A program made the translations under genes and the position numbers. The notes below the pieces were generated by a model. The model did not search any database and was not told the DNA's origin. It saw nothing but the letters and a program-made list of their open reading frames with translations. Positions 33,538 to 45,759 of a stretch of DNA of 64,000 nucleotides are shown piece by piece. The DNA is taken from assembly GCF_000204055.1 (NCBI RefSeq), contig NW_006768785.1, positions 673,772-737,771 on the forward strand, read 5' to 3'. Source of the DNA: Melampsora larici-populina 98AG31 (taxonomy: Eukaryota > Basidiomycota > Pucciniomycetes > Pucciniales > Melampsoraceae). The stretch's first letter is position 1. Each line of letters opens with the position of its first letter.

Positions 33538-36500
33538 TCACAAGGAATTTCCTGCAGCTTTCTTCGCTCGTTTCTGATACAACTTTTTAGGTTTTTTGGG
33601 CAGGAAGAGACTCTGCCACGCAGAACAAGTCGATATAAAGTTAACAAGAACATTGGGGACTTGATAGAGACCAGGTTCGATGTAGATAAAATCTGAGTCA
33701 TCACCTTTTGGACTGTAGAGGTAGACAATGAACTTTGCAGCCAGATGACTGAAAGTCCATTCATTTGGTAAGTCTGGCTGATGAGCAGCGTGAATTGTTG
33801 TTTGACCAGGGCTATATCGGTAAATCTCCAATGAGACGTAGGAGAGCTTGGTGCGCGATGAAGACTCAGGAACCCAGGCGTGCTTGCCTGAGTGATGTTC
33901 GAAGATGGCAAGAACACGACCTAGATAGAAGTACTACACATGTCAAAACTGGTGTCAATTAGTGGGAAACAGGTTATGAGAGTTGAATGTAGACGCTCAC
34001 GCCTTGCTTAATCACTACAACCCATTTGTTGTTTGTGATTGGTGTTTCGGCTGTGATCGCACCGGCTCCAAGCTGTTGATCTTGCGGTTCTACCTCGATT
34101 TGGCCTAGTCCCTCTACACATTCAAATTGTGTGTCGAGATCGTCTACGTTTACTACAGTGTCTAAGTTGGTAGGCTTGCGTTTGCCGAGAGTTTTCCAGC
34201 GGTGTTGACGGGCTTCACTGTATTCTGGATTGTCCTCTGATCGCCAGTAAAATGAAACTGCTTTGCTATATTGGCTTGGTGAAAGTAACTGATGGCCGGT
34301 GTCTGGGTCGTATTGAGGATCAGGCAAATCTTTTGATACAACACGTGGTCGCTCTGGCCCGTGGTGATTTTCAACTTGACTGTCATGAGCGTGTCTTTCA
34401 GATGCCATGTGAGTTGTATCCAAATCTCCTTCCGGTGTCACCAAAGGTTTGAAGAAACTTGAACAGTTCGAATTCGGATCTTGTAGCTGATTGGGATCCG
34501 CCTGTTCAGTAAGAATATTGATAGGTGCTTCGAGTACTAGATCTTCCAGTTGTTCTGTTAGCTGAGACATCACCACATCAGCTTCCTGATGTTTGCTCGT
34601 CAGTCTGGCAGCAGTTTCCAATGCCTGCTCAGCACTCATTTTTGATGGGTCGAAAGGATAGTCCAATTTCGAGCGCTTGTGTATTGACACAGAAGCATCT
34701 TCATGTTCTCCAAGGGCCTGTTCGGACACAGATTCTTGGAGTGGCTGAGACAAACCATTGCCAATTCCAGCAAAAGTCGCTAGTGCTTGGGCTGAAGCTT
34801 CTGTGATTTTGAGCAGGTCACGAATTTCATTGTCACTTGGGTAACAAGTGAGGATGTAAGTATGATTGTGTCTGTTGTCATGTGAGAAATCGTGCTTGTA
34901 ACCTATGCAATCCATGATTAGCTTCCTAGTAAAATACGTGAGGATACAAAAACAAACTTGCCTGCATGTAAATTCTCACTATTAGGTATTGAGATGTGTC
35001 CGCTCATGACACTCTTGATAACAGAAAATATCTTTGGCATCATCTGCCTTGCGTCCAATATGGTGAAAGTAGGTGAAATCACCCGCATCCATCCAAAAAT
35101 GTGCTCGCAGCATTCAGTTCCATGCTTCCAGGGCATCAGTGGATGAGTTGGGTACCGGTCGCGATGGGAAATGATAAGTCCTAAAAGACTCTCTCCAAGT
35201 TTTTCAAAGATGCGAATGCTTTGGTGTGAGATGCAGTTCGAAGATAAATTCATCAAGTTTCCAGGTTCCTTCTGACGTCGAAGTAGATAAGCCTTCCACT
35301 TGCGGACAAAGAAAACTGCTGTGTAGCTCGAGATAATTCTTGCTGAATGTGGCATACTTTGATTTAACCACGAATCCACAAGTTCACCAAAGATGTAAAG
35401 ATATAATACAAGACCAATGCAATCTGGTTCCATACAAGCAGCCTTGAAGGTACTCTTGCTGAAGGTTCGGTAAGCACGTCCATCGTCTTGTTTGTGGGTG
35501 TTCAGGATATCCTTGTAGCCCAGTGGTGACTCATTAGTTTGAAGTAAGATACGTAGCTGGTCAAGGTTGACATTGAACCTTCCAAAAGCTAATAAACGAG
35601 CTCCAGAAAGCAGCTGATTTGAAGCTGTCTTCCGAGCATGCTTTGGATCTTGGACTGCCACAACCGGTCGTTTTGAATGCCCTAGAAGTGGAACATGTAT
35701 GCTGACTGCGAGTTCAGGAGCTGAGAACTGTAGATATTCATCTGCACATTTGACAAGTTGCTCTTGTGCAAGCACTTCTGATGCAGCACCATCAGACCCC
35801 AAGGAAAGCAGCGGGATTCCAGCTTTTTCAAGTAAATCAAGGAATTCGAGATGTTGAGCCATGATATCCTCAGCGGACTCGTCCTCGTGACTAGCAATCA
35901 AAGCCACTACAAAAGTGGGAACATTTGGAAGTGGTACCTGTAATGTATATGCTCGGATCTGAGGAACTAGGAGTCAGTTTTGTTCATTTGTGATTGAGAA
36001 GATAATCCCATAGAATAATATAGACTGATCCTTGAACACAGACCTTTTTGCACAGACGATCTCCCTCAACTACATCCGTCACTACAGTTTTTAAGTGATT
36101 GAGATCAATGATCTTGATATCACCACCTTCCAGACCAACTAAGCACCCCTCATTGTAACGAAGTGCCTTAACACACACGGTTTGGTCAGTCCCAGCTGAG
36201 ATAGGACCATCGTATCCAATACGCTTTAACCAAGAAACAACTGGAAGGATGTTATTAATGTGGAATCCGTCAATCATCCGAGCCCTGATCCTCTGGCGTA
36301 CTGCGCGAAACCTACGAGATGAGCGACCACAGAGGTTCGCACGGAAGAGCTCAAGAGCTCCTTTAGAGTATGCTCCAGCAGTGGTGAGCATATTGTCGAG
36401 GTACTCGTTAAATGGCATTCCTCGAGTGCTTCGACCATTAGATTCACGTTCGGCCCGAATGCCAACACCCTCTGCCACACCTCGAAACACAGGTAAATCC

Positions 36501-37482
36501 TTGAAAAGTCCAGCCCGGGCATGTACAGCAAACATAGTCCAGAATTCCAGGTCTCCAGCTCGTGTTGACCGTTCGAGTGACTGGTATAACATCCTTAATT
36601 CATTATACCGTGTAAGCAAGTCAAAAAATGACCCTCCATTCATGAAGTTCTTTGCGATGAATCTCAGACTATCATCGGTTGCATAGCCTCGATTGATAGC
36701 TTTTCTCAAAGATGAAAGTTTCTTGAGCTCCAAGCAAGGCTCACAGACCTCAACAGCATCAGGATCTAGAGTCGGAACCCTTTGAGTACACTTAGTCGAA
36801 TGGATCGAGGCCTGGCTCCCGTCTCGTTTGATGATCCATGTCGATAAAGATGAAAGCTCTTCATGTAACTTCTGTTTCTGACTATCTGAAAGCGAGCTCT
36901 CTACAGAGGTATTGAATAGTTTCATACATATAGTGAACCTAGGCGGATAACCGTGATATGGAGTACAAGAGTGCTGAATGCATCTTGATATAGGATGTTG
37001 TTCGGATTCAGGACGCTCCCAGGTCTCGTTGGTCAGGCCAGCTCAGCGAACCTCAAGTGCTTGTGGCTGAATGTTTGGACCATTCAAATTTGTTGGCCGA
37101 TCCACAGCTCTTCGAAGCCTTGCTGTTGCCTCCTTACAAGTCTCTACATTTGAGAAATCATTGGAGGTTCAGTACCTGGCAAATCCCGAGTCTCACAAGC
37201 TCACTAGCCACACTTACTCGTATCCCAGTGAGCTTTGGCAGCCATGATCCTGCCTCCTGACATCTTAACTGAATTTCCACAGTGACATCGTAGAATTTGA
37301 TTGGCACCATCTTTTGTGAAGACACATTTCGGGCAACTCCGGCCATCGTCCGTTTTCAAAGGGCATCCCGCACGCCGTTTTGTGTCTTTGTTGGCAGCTC
37401 GCTCAGCAGATAATCTAGCTTTGGCAGTGCAAAAGAGTGGTGACCTCGAGGTAAGGGATCCTTCATTAGATGTTGTTGACAT
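33538..37482 (-). pseudogene. P-like transposase (zinc-binding N-terminus, RNase-H fold)
   Basis: ATG 37482. Proposed exons: 37482-37218, 37143-36044, 35958 to about 34962, about 34925 to 33998, and about 33917 to a stop at 33538. Exon 1 has a Cys/His-rich zinc-binding region (GCPLK ... CPKC ... CHCG ... HWDT). Exon 2 includes ISAGTDQT, a candidate first Asp. Exon 3 has GSDGAASE (second Asp), QDPKHARKTASNQL (the DPxH element of P-type transposases) and TECCEHIFGWMR (candidate Glu). The C-terminal part is acidic. A TGA interrupts exon 2 at 37045-37043. The exon 3/4 junction does not close cleanly (only 32-36 bases apart), and the exon 4/5 donor looks like GC. Assignment to P rather than another 8-bp superfamily is inference. 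Confidence 0.7.
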
Positions 37483-37662
37483 GGATGAATAAGGTTGGAT
37501 AAGTTGAACGATAACAGAGTACACCACAAGCTTTGCAAGAATCCTCTCCAATTCATATGTAGACAAGCGTCTGGGATGGCAAAAACTAGCAATAACCAGT
37601 GGCAGAAACATGTGGTGTATGTACAACAAAATCTAAACCCATCATGTAAAATACCCGAAGGA

Positions 37663-37717
37663 GCTCAAAATGAACTTTTATGTGTGACTACCCTTCACAG
37701 GGGCATACCGGGGTCCT
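37663..37717. repeat. P-like element right terminal inverted repeat
   Basis: 55 bp, ends GGGGCATACCGGGGTCCT followed directly by the ACCATCAT duplication. It lies upstream of the transposase start, so it probably includes or adjoins the promoter. Confidence 0.92.
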
Positions 37718-37725
37718 ACCATCAT
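37718..37725. repeat. Target duplication of the P-like element
   Basis: ACCATCAT, identical to 32974-32981. In the hAT-2 reading frame it encodes the end of Met-Met-Val. Confidence 0.9.
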
Positions 37726-40700
37726 CTCTTGTGCAGTTTCAAACTTGCCTTTCATCTGAACACCTTGTACTGACCACAAAAGTCCCCCAACCGTGCGCTC
37801 TATTGTTCATGGCTTGAGTGCCATCCTATCCTGTGAGCACACATCAGCTGACGCAGAGAATCCTCTCTCAACTGGACATGCGGTGGCACTGATAGCCAGG
37901 AAGTCGCGTGCAAGTGAGCTTAAGACTGGGTATTTGCCCTTGTTTAACTGCAAATACATTGAATGTGTATTAGATGAATCGATTCTATTGTGACAAGTCA
38001 ATATTAGAGGAATGAACTGACCCTCCACCATTCCAAAGCCAAATGAGGGTTCTCGGCCACCTCAGGTGCAGGATCCTCAGCCATCTCTAAGTAGGATCGC
38101 AGTTCGTTGGCAGTGTTTCGGCGGTTACGCTCCTTGTGTTTGCGGAACTCTTCATCCTCTACGTTCAGCTTCTTATGTTCAACAGGATTAGCTGAGGCTG
38201 AATCAACTCTATCATTCTCAATTGTAGCCTTCCTTTTGCCATACTCTGATTCGATAAGTAGCTTCGCCAGAGTGAACTCTTGGGAACCGGTCCCAAAAGC
38301 AAAGTCGAAGTAATCCAATTGCAAGCATGGATGCAATACAGTCGCAAGGATGAGGATATTCAATGCCAGATCTTCCTTGAGGTACGACTTGACTCGCACC
38401 AGCATGGTGTGGTGCATGGGGAACAAGGGATCTGCTCGCGATCTGGTGGCGTCAATCTTCTTCTGAAGTGTCTTCTGGAGCTTGACATATTCACGTATCG
38501 CTAGGGAGGCAGTTGGTCCGCCTTGCTCAAAAAATTTGGTTAAGTTTTCAAACTCCTACAAAAATCAGGTTGATGTTAGTATTGGATGAGAAACTGAATG
38601 GATTACAGGAAAGAGATGGAACAGGATGACTCACCTGCAGAAGTTCCATGATATCTCTTACTTGTCTCCATTCGTCAGGTGAGATCATGACCTTGTTGAA
38701 AATCCCTTGGGGGCAATTGACATCTGGAGGTCACACAGTCTCACCAGCTCGACTGGTTTGACCTCGGCGAGGTTGTTCCATCTGGTCTTCTTTCAGAATT
38801 TGATTGATCACCTATATAAATGATAGATGGGCAGTGGTTGGAGATTAGTTTTTGAGGCAAAGTGATAGAAATAAGATATGTGGTAATGGACTTACTTCGC
38901 GGGCGTTGTATAGCCAATTCCAACACTGAAGTTTGATATTCCATCGAATACCATAACCAGGGATTGGCCTTGGCAGCTTCTGTTTCAAAAGAGCCATGCT
39001 GACGGCGTCAAACAGCATACACATAACGGCTGAACCACCGATTTTACGCCCTACGACGTCAAGCTATGGGAGCAGAGGATTTTTTGTTAGTCTTTCATGG
39101 AAGTGAAGTTGATATTGAACTGAGTAAGTTAAGTAAGTTTACTTACTTTGGTTGTGAGTAAGTGGACAGCATTCGCTGCGGTCCTGTCCGTAGCAGAGAG
39201 ATCTTCGATCTCATGTGGTCCATCTATCACCTCATACCACTTAGGAGGCTCTTCAAGGACACCCATATCACCATCGTCCACTTCATCGTCGGAATCAGAT
39301 TCAGCATCGGAAAGTCGGTCGCCTTCACCACTCTCGTCTTCTTCAATAACAGTCTGTAGTGTGTTGGTCGGGACTGGGAAATCGCCCAGCATAGTTGATT
39401 TGACCAGAGGTGGGGGAGGCGCCTGGATTCCAAGTGCTTGGAGACCAGCGTTGACAATAAGAGAGAGTTTGTGACATACGCACCGGACTCTGTCGGTCTG
39501 AGCACTCCAGTCAAAGTCTTGATTGTGATCCTGACAGTATTTGGTCAATCTGACTTCCATTGCCTCCGCCAGCGTATTGTTATTACTGCCGGAGTCGTGG
39601 GTCTGGGCTAGCATGTGGATATAAAACATAAAAATTAATGAAATGCAAAACAGAAAAAAAATCGAATCAAATGTTAAGAAGAGAAAAGGCTTATCTTAGT
39701 ATGCAAGCCGTGTTTTGTCAAAAGGTTGATTAAAGGTTCAGCCAGCCATTCACCTTTGTGGTGCCAGGCTATGAGTTTGAGGGCAAAGTGTTGTGTCACA
39801 AATTTCCAGTCGGCGGTGATGTATGTGACACAGGCGCCGATAAAACCATACCGGTTGCCTTTGGTTGTCCAGGCATTGTGGATGAGACCAAAAGAGCTAT
39901 TGAGGTCCTGACAGTGAAAGAGAACAATCAGTGTCAATGAAGAGTGATTAAAGATTGTTCAGGGGAAAGAAATGAGACTGAGCTTACCTGTAAATCGCCA
40001 ATTACTACAGCTCGTAATTCAAGGTAAGCCTCATGAGCAAACCTTGCAACCCATGTCCTTCCAAACAATTGAGCATTCGGATTGCAATAACGGAAACAAG
40101 CCCTTAAATAACAATCCTGCACACGAGCCCAAGGTTGGGCTGTTCTAAGTACCCACATTCCAATCATTTGATTCAAAGTTCGGTTGTCGAACTTGGGAAC
40201 TTTCTGAGCGTAGGTTAAGATTGAAGTTTGTCCTTTTCTTGATTCAGCTTCTGCTCGTTGTTCACGGATGGTGAGGGGTAGATTACACCCTTGTTTGATG
40301 GCGAGGTGTCTCTCCTGACAGCCAGGCTTTCCAGATTTGCCGTCCTGTTTTGACCCGTCTCGATGAGTCCACATGTTGGACGTAGAGCCTGCAACGGATC
40401 AAACTAGAGTTCCACAGAAGAGGCAGGCATAGTATGTATGCTGGCCTGGCGCCTGTGATTGCAGCAAATATTGAATGGTGTCAGTTAGATATAAAGATAA
40501 TATTGTATATCGAGAACAAGACTTACATCCTTGGGACCTTCTTCAGCCTCGGAGTTGTAGTATTGCTTCACAGGGTCATAAATCGGCTGTGGTTTCTTGA
40601 CTTCGTTTTTTTGGACTTTGTTGTTCTCCTCATCTGAGTCTTGAATAAGATTAAATTTGAGTCGTAATTGACTGGTTGGAGGAGGATCATTTGACTGGTT

Positions 40701-41069
40701 TGTTTTTGCTACTCGAGTCTTGGGTTTAGAAGGTTGTGAGGGTCGCTTTGCTGGAGCTTTTCCTTTGGTAGAACTGGAACTTGAAGTTGCTTGGCGGATT
40801 TTCTTGAGTGGTGGTGGCAGAGAGAAAGATTGGTCGGTCTGGGAATCGGGTTCAGGTTGAGGTTCATAGTCTGACTCTGGATTGTCGTCCATCTGCTTGC
40901 GCTTTGATGAACCTGAAGCGGCTGGAGTTGATTGGACATTGTTGGTGACACGACGCATGGCACGGCGAGAATTGGACGGAGAGGATAGCATAGAAGACGC
41001 TGTTCTTGAAGGTGAAGGACGAGTACTGCGACGTTGAGAGGGGTAGTCAGCTAACAAAGATGATGACAT

Positions 41070-41631
41070 ATTTAAAAGGCTGGATGTATGGCAAATGAGA
41101 CAATATCAATGATGATGTTTATTAAAAGCAAATGTAAAATTTGTAAAAGAGATATAAAAGAGATAGAAAGAGATATAAAAGAGATAAAAGAGCAAGGATA
41201 GAGTAAATTGAAGAATGGCGACAAACCTTGATGGGTAGGTACATAGGCCGCTCATATAGCGTCTGGCCACGCTTGCACAGGCGTGAATTGTCTGCCATAG
41301 TTGTTGCATGTCGATTGGAACTAATGTCGAAGAATGGACGAGTTGGGTGTCTTTAGCCCAATGCAGGCATATCGAGGGGGAAGGCGAGCGAATGAAGTGA
41401 CAAATGCGTCCTGATATGAAGACGTGGGCCAGAGGGCTACCACGTCTGTACTGTACTCTGAAAATCAGGTACGGTACTGGTACCGTACCCAATTTTCAGA
41501 TACTTCAAAACCTGGTATCTGGTATTGTACCAGAAACCAATTACGGTACGCGATACCGTACCGGGGCCTCCGGTACCGCTCGAAAGGGGGGCGTGGTGTC
41601 GTACCCCTCATCCGGTTACGATAACCACAAA
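41070..41631 (-). other. hAT-2 5' region
   Basis: Upstream of the hAT-2 start codon. Contains AT-rich tandem words (AGAGATATAAA, 41145-41190) and, from 41465, the CGGTAC-rich subterminal array broken off by DIRS-2 at about 41632. No gene. Confidence 0.6.
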
Positions 41632-41639
41632 TCCATTTC

Positions 41640-42225
41640 AGTTGAGTGTGTGAGACTCCGCACTTTTGGACTCATGTTTGTACATGTTGATTTAAACTTA
41701 ACTCACATGTAGAACCTTCTCTTAGTACTAATGCGTTATGCAGCACAAAGATAAGAAGTGACAAAATCTCTTTCGAGACTGGTCTACCACAGTAGACATT
41801 TACTCTAACTTATATTTGAGTTTATATATACTATGCGTGGTGTGGGGGTGGCCTCTGAGGAAATTAAGGGTTTTAGTCGTAAGACTTCAACCATTCTTGC
41901 CTCAGGGGCGAGACCAGAACTCTAGGAGACTTGGGCTTCTCAGCTCCCAAAACTCATGTTGAATAGAGACCTCTGGAGACGTGAGCTCCGAGAAGCCCTT
42001 GACTCTGAATACATGAGTTTCTGTCTCTACAATCCGTACCCTCTCACCAAACCTTGACCAGTTTTGAAACCTGGTTGAATTTACACTTCCTCTAAAACTT
42101 ATTACGAGGGTGAGTCATGGAAGACCACCGAAGATTGTGTAAATCTTCTTGTGTGCGATCTGACTCATGCAGTGCCTGCATATCTATTTGAATTCTTTGT
42201 ATTAGAAATTTGAATTAAACTTTAA
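41640..42225 (-). other. DIRS-2 3' region with inverted words
   Basis: Non-coding. Contains paired segments (GCTTCTCAGCTCC ... GAGCTCCGAGAAGC and GAAGATT...AATCTTC) that can fold, like the internal complementary regions of DIRS elements. Confidence 0.55.
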
Positions 42226-43395
42226 TTACGAACTGAGAGGTTGTAAACTTAGATTTTGATTCCTTTCCAGGTCCTCCAGTAATTTTACCGTTCTCATTAA
42301 TTCTTTTGACGAAAACTTTCTAAGGTATATTTTGTAAGCCTCAGACTTCCATCTTCCCTGAGCTTTCAGTTCCTCTCTACTCGTACCTAGGTTCCATCTC
42401 AGGGAGGCTCCCCCTATTCTAAATGAATGACCAAACAGCAACTGACTCTTTTGTGGCCTATGTTTATTCCAGATGTTCCTCAGGTACGATATAGTTTCAC
42501 TCTTTTTCATTTTTATCAACGATCCTACAGGCGAATGTACTGTGAAAATCTCTTCTGACGGCTTTCTCTCTCTGAAATGAAACCAGTTTGCCAACACTTG
42601 CACCGGGTCTAATCGATGTCTTTGTCGATGTAAATGAATATGTTGGAGTTCCCCCGGTCCTGCGGTTTTTGCATCTAAGATGGTTATCCGTGCATATGAA
42701 CCGTTTGGGCCCCACTCTACGTCTTCCCACGTAGGTAGTCTCTTGTTTCGGTCATCTGAGATTAATTCACCCAGCCTAGCTGTTCCCCAGAAAGCGACCA
42801 GCGCTAGAGCTAACGTCGCTACTCCCCGTTCATTGTCTTTCTTGATCTCGTCGGACAGGATTACTAAGTCAAATATTAATACAGGTGGTCTCTTCTTATC
42901 CTTTTCTTGGAATTCAGCCTCTATCTTTCTTGAAGCCTTCAACAACCCCGCAACTGCTGTCTCTACTTCCTCCGGGTATTTCTCGTCATGGAACAAATGC
43001 CAAGCCTTGATTCCGGCTATGTACGCTTTCACCGTTGACGAACTAACTGACTCGTCATCCTTAGCTCTTTCTTCCTGTTTCTTTGATGTCCAGACGATGA
43101 ACCTTTTTAGGTTGGTTGAGGAGATGGGTAGAAGATCCTGCTTATCTAAACCTTTCACTTCCGAGAATCTCATGAGTTTGACAATAGCTGAATTGTAATG
43201 CTTTAACGTTCCGTTTGCCCAGGTACCTCGAAGATAGTGTTGTTGCACCTCGTCTGTACTGGATTTATCCTCTCCTCGAGTGTTTTGTCTAAACGTCTTG
43301 AACTGGTGTGTCAATCTCATCAGTTCCGCCTTCAAAGGGTTTCTTCCTGAAGAACGACTTTCTTTCTTGCTTCTCTCCTGCTGGAGGGTGTCCAT
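42226..43395 (-). CDS. DIRS-2 tyrosine recombinase
   Basis: 389 codons from ATG 43395. N-terminal DNA-binding part (GTLKHYNSAIVKLMRF), Arg in FWGTARLGEL, box II FGHSFRIGGASLR (His, Arg), nucleophile Tyr in SEAYKIYLRKFS. Same order as the DIRS-1 enzyme, which it resembles over most of its length. The start overlaps the end of the RT frame by about 107 bp in another frame, so the two proteins are probably made separately. Confidence 0.9.
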   Translation of the reverse strand: MDTLQQERSKKESRSSGRNPLKAELMRLTHQFKTFRQNTRGEDKSSTDEVQQHYLRGTWANGTLKHYNSAIVKLMRFSEVKGLDKQDLLPISSTNLKRFIVWTSKKQEERAKDDESVSSSTVKAYIAGIKAWHLFHDEKYPEEVETAVAGLLKASRKIEAEFQEKDKKRPPVLIFDLVILSDEIKKDNERGVATLALALVAFWGTARLGELISDDRNKRLPTWEDVEWGPNGSYARITILDAKTAGPGELQHIHLHRQRHRLDPVQVLANWFHFRERKPSEEIFTVHSPVGSLIKMKKSETISYLRNIWNKHRPQKSQLLFGHSFRIGGASLRWNLGTSREELKAQGRWKSEAYKIYLRKFSSKELMRTVKLLEDLERNQNLSLQPLSS

Positions 43396-45123
43396 CTTTT
43401 GGTGTCGATTGGGAAAGTAATCGTTGTAGGTCGAGAGGTATTGGTATTAACACTTCATTACACCAAATCAGATCTCCTCTATAACCTCTCGAGAGGCCAT
43501 CGGCTTTATTATTTTTAGATGTTACACGTCTCTCCTTGGTGTTACAGCCTAGGACGGTTAGTACTCTTTGAATACGTTTCCATTCTTCGTTTGTTTGAAC
43601 GTCTTTTGATTTTCTCTTTTTGATTGTAGATTGTGTTGTTGTGTTATCAGTATCTACCCAGAAGGCTTTACCTCGCACGTTTTGTACTTTGCTTAGCACG
43701 AGCAATCCCAACCTTATCGCCACAGTTTCCGCCCAAGCTATCGTTCTCTTGCTCTCTTCCAGGTCCAATTGTTGCCACCCAGACACGAATTTAAAGCAAG
43801 CCCAGTGGGCGCCTACCAGTACCCCAATCCTGTTAACCAAACCGGGATTTAGAAAATGAGAGAGGTCCTAACAATCATTGTTAAATCAAGGATGACGACT
43901 TACCCATAGGACGAGGAGGCATCTCCCACCCAATCCACCTCCAGCGGTTTAGGGTTTGGTATTATCGTAAGTGCTTCAAAATTTGTCAAGCATATTTTCC
44001 ATTCTAGGAGGTCCGTCCTGACGTCCATTGGGGTCTTCCTAAGGGCTCTTTTCTCTCTCCAACCCTTCATCCATCTATAAAATGACCTTAGATAAGCCGC
44101 CATATGTGGTACTATGTGCACCGTATGTACCAGCTTTCCCACTAAGCTCTTGATTGTATCAAAGCTCCATTGTTCATCCACCACCAGTAAGTCGTTCACT
44201 ATTTGTAATCGTTCTTTCAGCTTCTCTGGAGGGAGTCTGACCGTGTGGTTCTTCCCGTTCCATATGAATCCAGTGTACTTTTGCTCTTCCGCAAAATCAA
44301 AATTCTTCTCGGCCTTAGTTCTTACTCCTAGCTCTGCACTAAGATTTGTGATATCCAACAAGGTAACGTTATCTCCCGGTCTCCTGAAGATGAGATTATC
44401 ATCCACCCATCTTAAGATTGCTCTCAGTGCTAACAAGACTCTTATGACAACCTTCCACACCTCCGCAGGTCCACCGAAAACGCCACAACTGGCTACGCCT
44501 CCGAAACCGACTGCCAGGTCTACCCAGACTCTGTCGTAGAAGTCTAGGATGCACAAGAAGCGTCTCTGGCAAGGGTGAACAGGCAGTTGCCTGTACGCCT
44601 TTGCCCAGTCAAATATCGCCAATTCCCACTCTCCGGGATTGTTGCGGAAGAATCTCGCCACCGTATCAAAACCGTCCCAGTGAGTTTCGTAGTTTTTCTT
44701 GTTTACGCAAGAGTTAACTGAGGGGATGATTTTGTTGTGTTTTGGGTGGGACAGGTCATTTATCAGCCTGATGGATCCATCCCCGTTTACCGCGCTTCCC
44801 ATCGGATTTGATCGGAAGAAACCGAACTGTTCAAAAACTTGCTCTCTGGTGAAAGGACCCGCCAATCTACCTTCCAATGCCTCCTTCGACATGGTTGCCT
44901 CGATCTCCCTTCTTGCTTTGACCGCCGACGCATGGTTTGGAGGTGTGTACCACCTCTCCCCCTCGATCTCGTGTTGTGGTATACCTAGGCAGAAGCCTTG
45001 CCTGAAACCATTCGTAATGTACGGGATTTCTTCCTGGAGTCCTACTGCTTCCATGAGGCTTATCCACATGGGTACATTCATATGCGATTTAACCTCCGAC
45101 GGCCATACTGACCTTACCGGCAC
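43289..45123 (-). CDS. DIRS-2 reverse transcriptase / RNase H
   Basis: Two exons: 45123-43904 and 43829-43289, joined across a 74-bp intron; the junction gives SSYGIGVLVG, matching DIRS-1 DYGIGIIIG. RT landmarks are FFRSNPMGSAV, LINDLSHPKHN, FDWAKAYRQLP, GGVASCGVFGGPA and RWVDDNLI with the catalytic Asp pair. RNase H: VGDASSSYG, AWAETVAIRLG, DTDNTTTQS, NKADGLSRG. The frame is open upstream of 45123 to about 45295 with no ATG found, so the true start may lie in an upstream exon. No internal stop. Confidence 0.88.
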
Positions 45124-45759
45124 AATGAAGCATTTTCTCTGGTTCAGGGGGAGTGGAGTCTTTTTATCCTCTTGTGACTCCTCTGACGATTCAGAGCTCG
45201 AGGGCGTCGAGTCATCCTCAGATGGACCGTCTCCGTCATGGTCATCAGCTATTAGATCTCTTAAATTTTCTCTTTCCAGGCTAATTGTTCTAACAGGGTC
45301 AAAACTTCAAACGACTTCAGAATCTGTTCATTCATTTCTTTACAAAATTTATTATTTCCTAAAACGCGTACCGATTACAAATCAACAAGGAGGTTTTAAC
45401 AGTGACAAGACCACGTTACGATGAACAAAGTAGAATCAGTAGGAAGGAGATTTTACAACGTTTCCAATCATTCCATAAGGAGAAAAGAAGAGGTGGTGTT
45501 AATTTTAACGAGTAACCATGAAACGTCAGTGTCCATTTTGTTCTTTTGCTTCTGAAGCAGGTCTGTCCAGCTTACTTTGTGTTCTGGTAACCTCCTCTGT
45601 TTGCAGGCCCATACGACTTCGTGCCCTCTCCATTAGAAGTGCTTGCACTTTGGGGTTGCACTTCCTTCGGGAGACTTGTACTCGTTCCCGCGGCTGTCGG
45701 CGCATGTTCCACATACGTGTTCCTCGGTGGAAAATACTAGAAACCGTCTCAGACCCATG
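45124..45759 (-). other. DIRS-2 spacer between ORF1 and RT
   Basis: Includes the in-frame acidic extension upstream of RT (about 45124-45295) and then sequence with no recognised coding function. Confidence 0.5.

Larger units (their letters stand above)
32982..37717 (-). mobile_element. P-superfamily-like DNA transposon, complete ends
   Basis: 4736 bp. Terminal inverted repeats of 55 bp start AGGACCCCGGTATGCCCCTG and end TTCATTTTGAGC, with one mismatch between ends. An exact 8-bp duplication ACCATCAT flanks the element (32974-32981, 37718-37725). It carries one multi-exon gene on the minus strand whose residues fit an RNase-H-fold transposase. Eight-base duplications occur in both P and hAT, but the protein lac 's hAT landmarks and has DPKH and ECCEHIFG motifs resembling P/THAP9 proteins. 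It sits in the hAT-2 last exon, so it inserted later than hAT-2. Confidence 0.85.
32928..41069 (-). pseudogene. hAT-2 transposase, interrupted by the P-like element
   Basis: ATG 41069. Exons: 41069-40527, 40452-39988, 39907-39691, 39607-39147, 39063-38896, 38811-38635, 38555-38022 and 37947 onward. The last exon is cut at 37718 by the P-like element. With one copy of its ACCATCAT duplication the frame resumes at 32973 and ends at TGA 32930-32928. All phases close, about 946 residues. Domains match hAT-1: Ser-rich leader, BED-type finger (ACLFC ... THRDG ... ERH), AWTTKG, THDSGSNN, acidic loop, C-terminal dimerisation region (YPVLSSLARDFLAISATACPVER). Three in-frame TGA codons (40401-40399, 38733-38731, 37809-37807) make it inactive. 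The first aligns with a CGA Arg codon in hAT-1. The third intron starts with GC rather than GT. Confidence 0.88.

Noticed and set aside
24431..40401. UGA recoded as an amino acid to explain in-frame TGA codons
   Set aside because: The same elements end their reading frames with TGA (for example hAT-1 at 26386-26388 and hAT-2 at 32930-32928), and the younger elements lack internal TGA.
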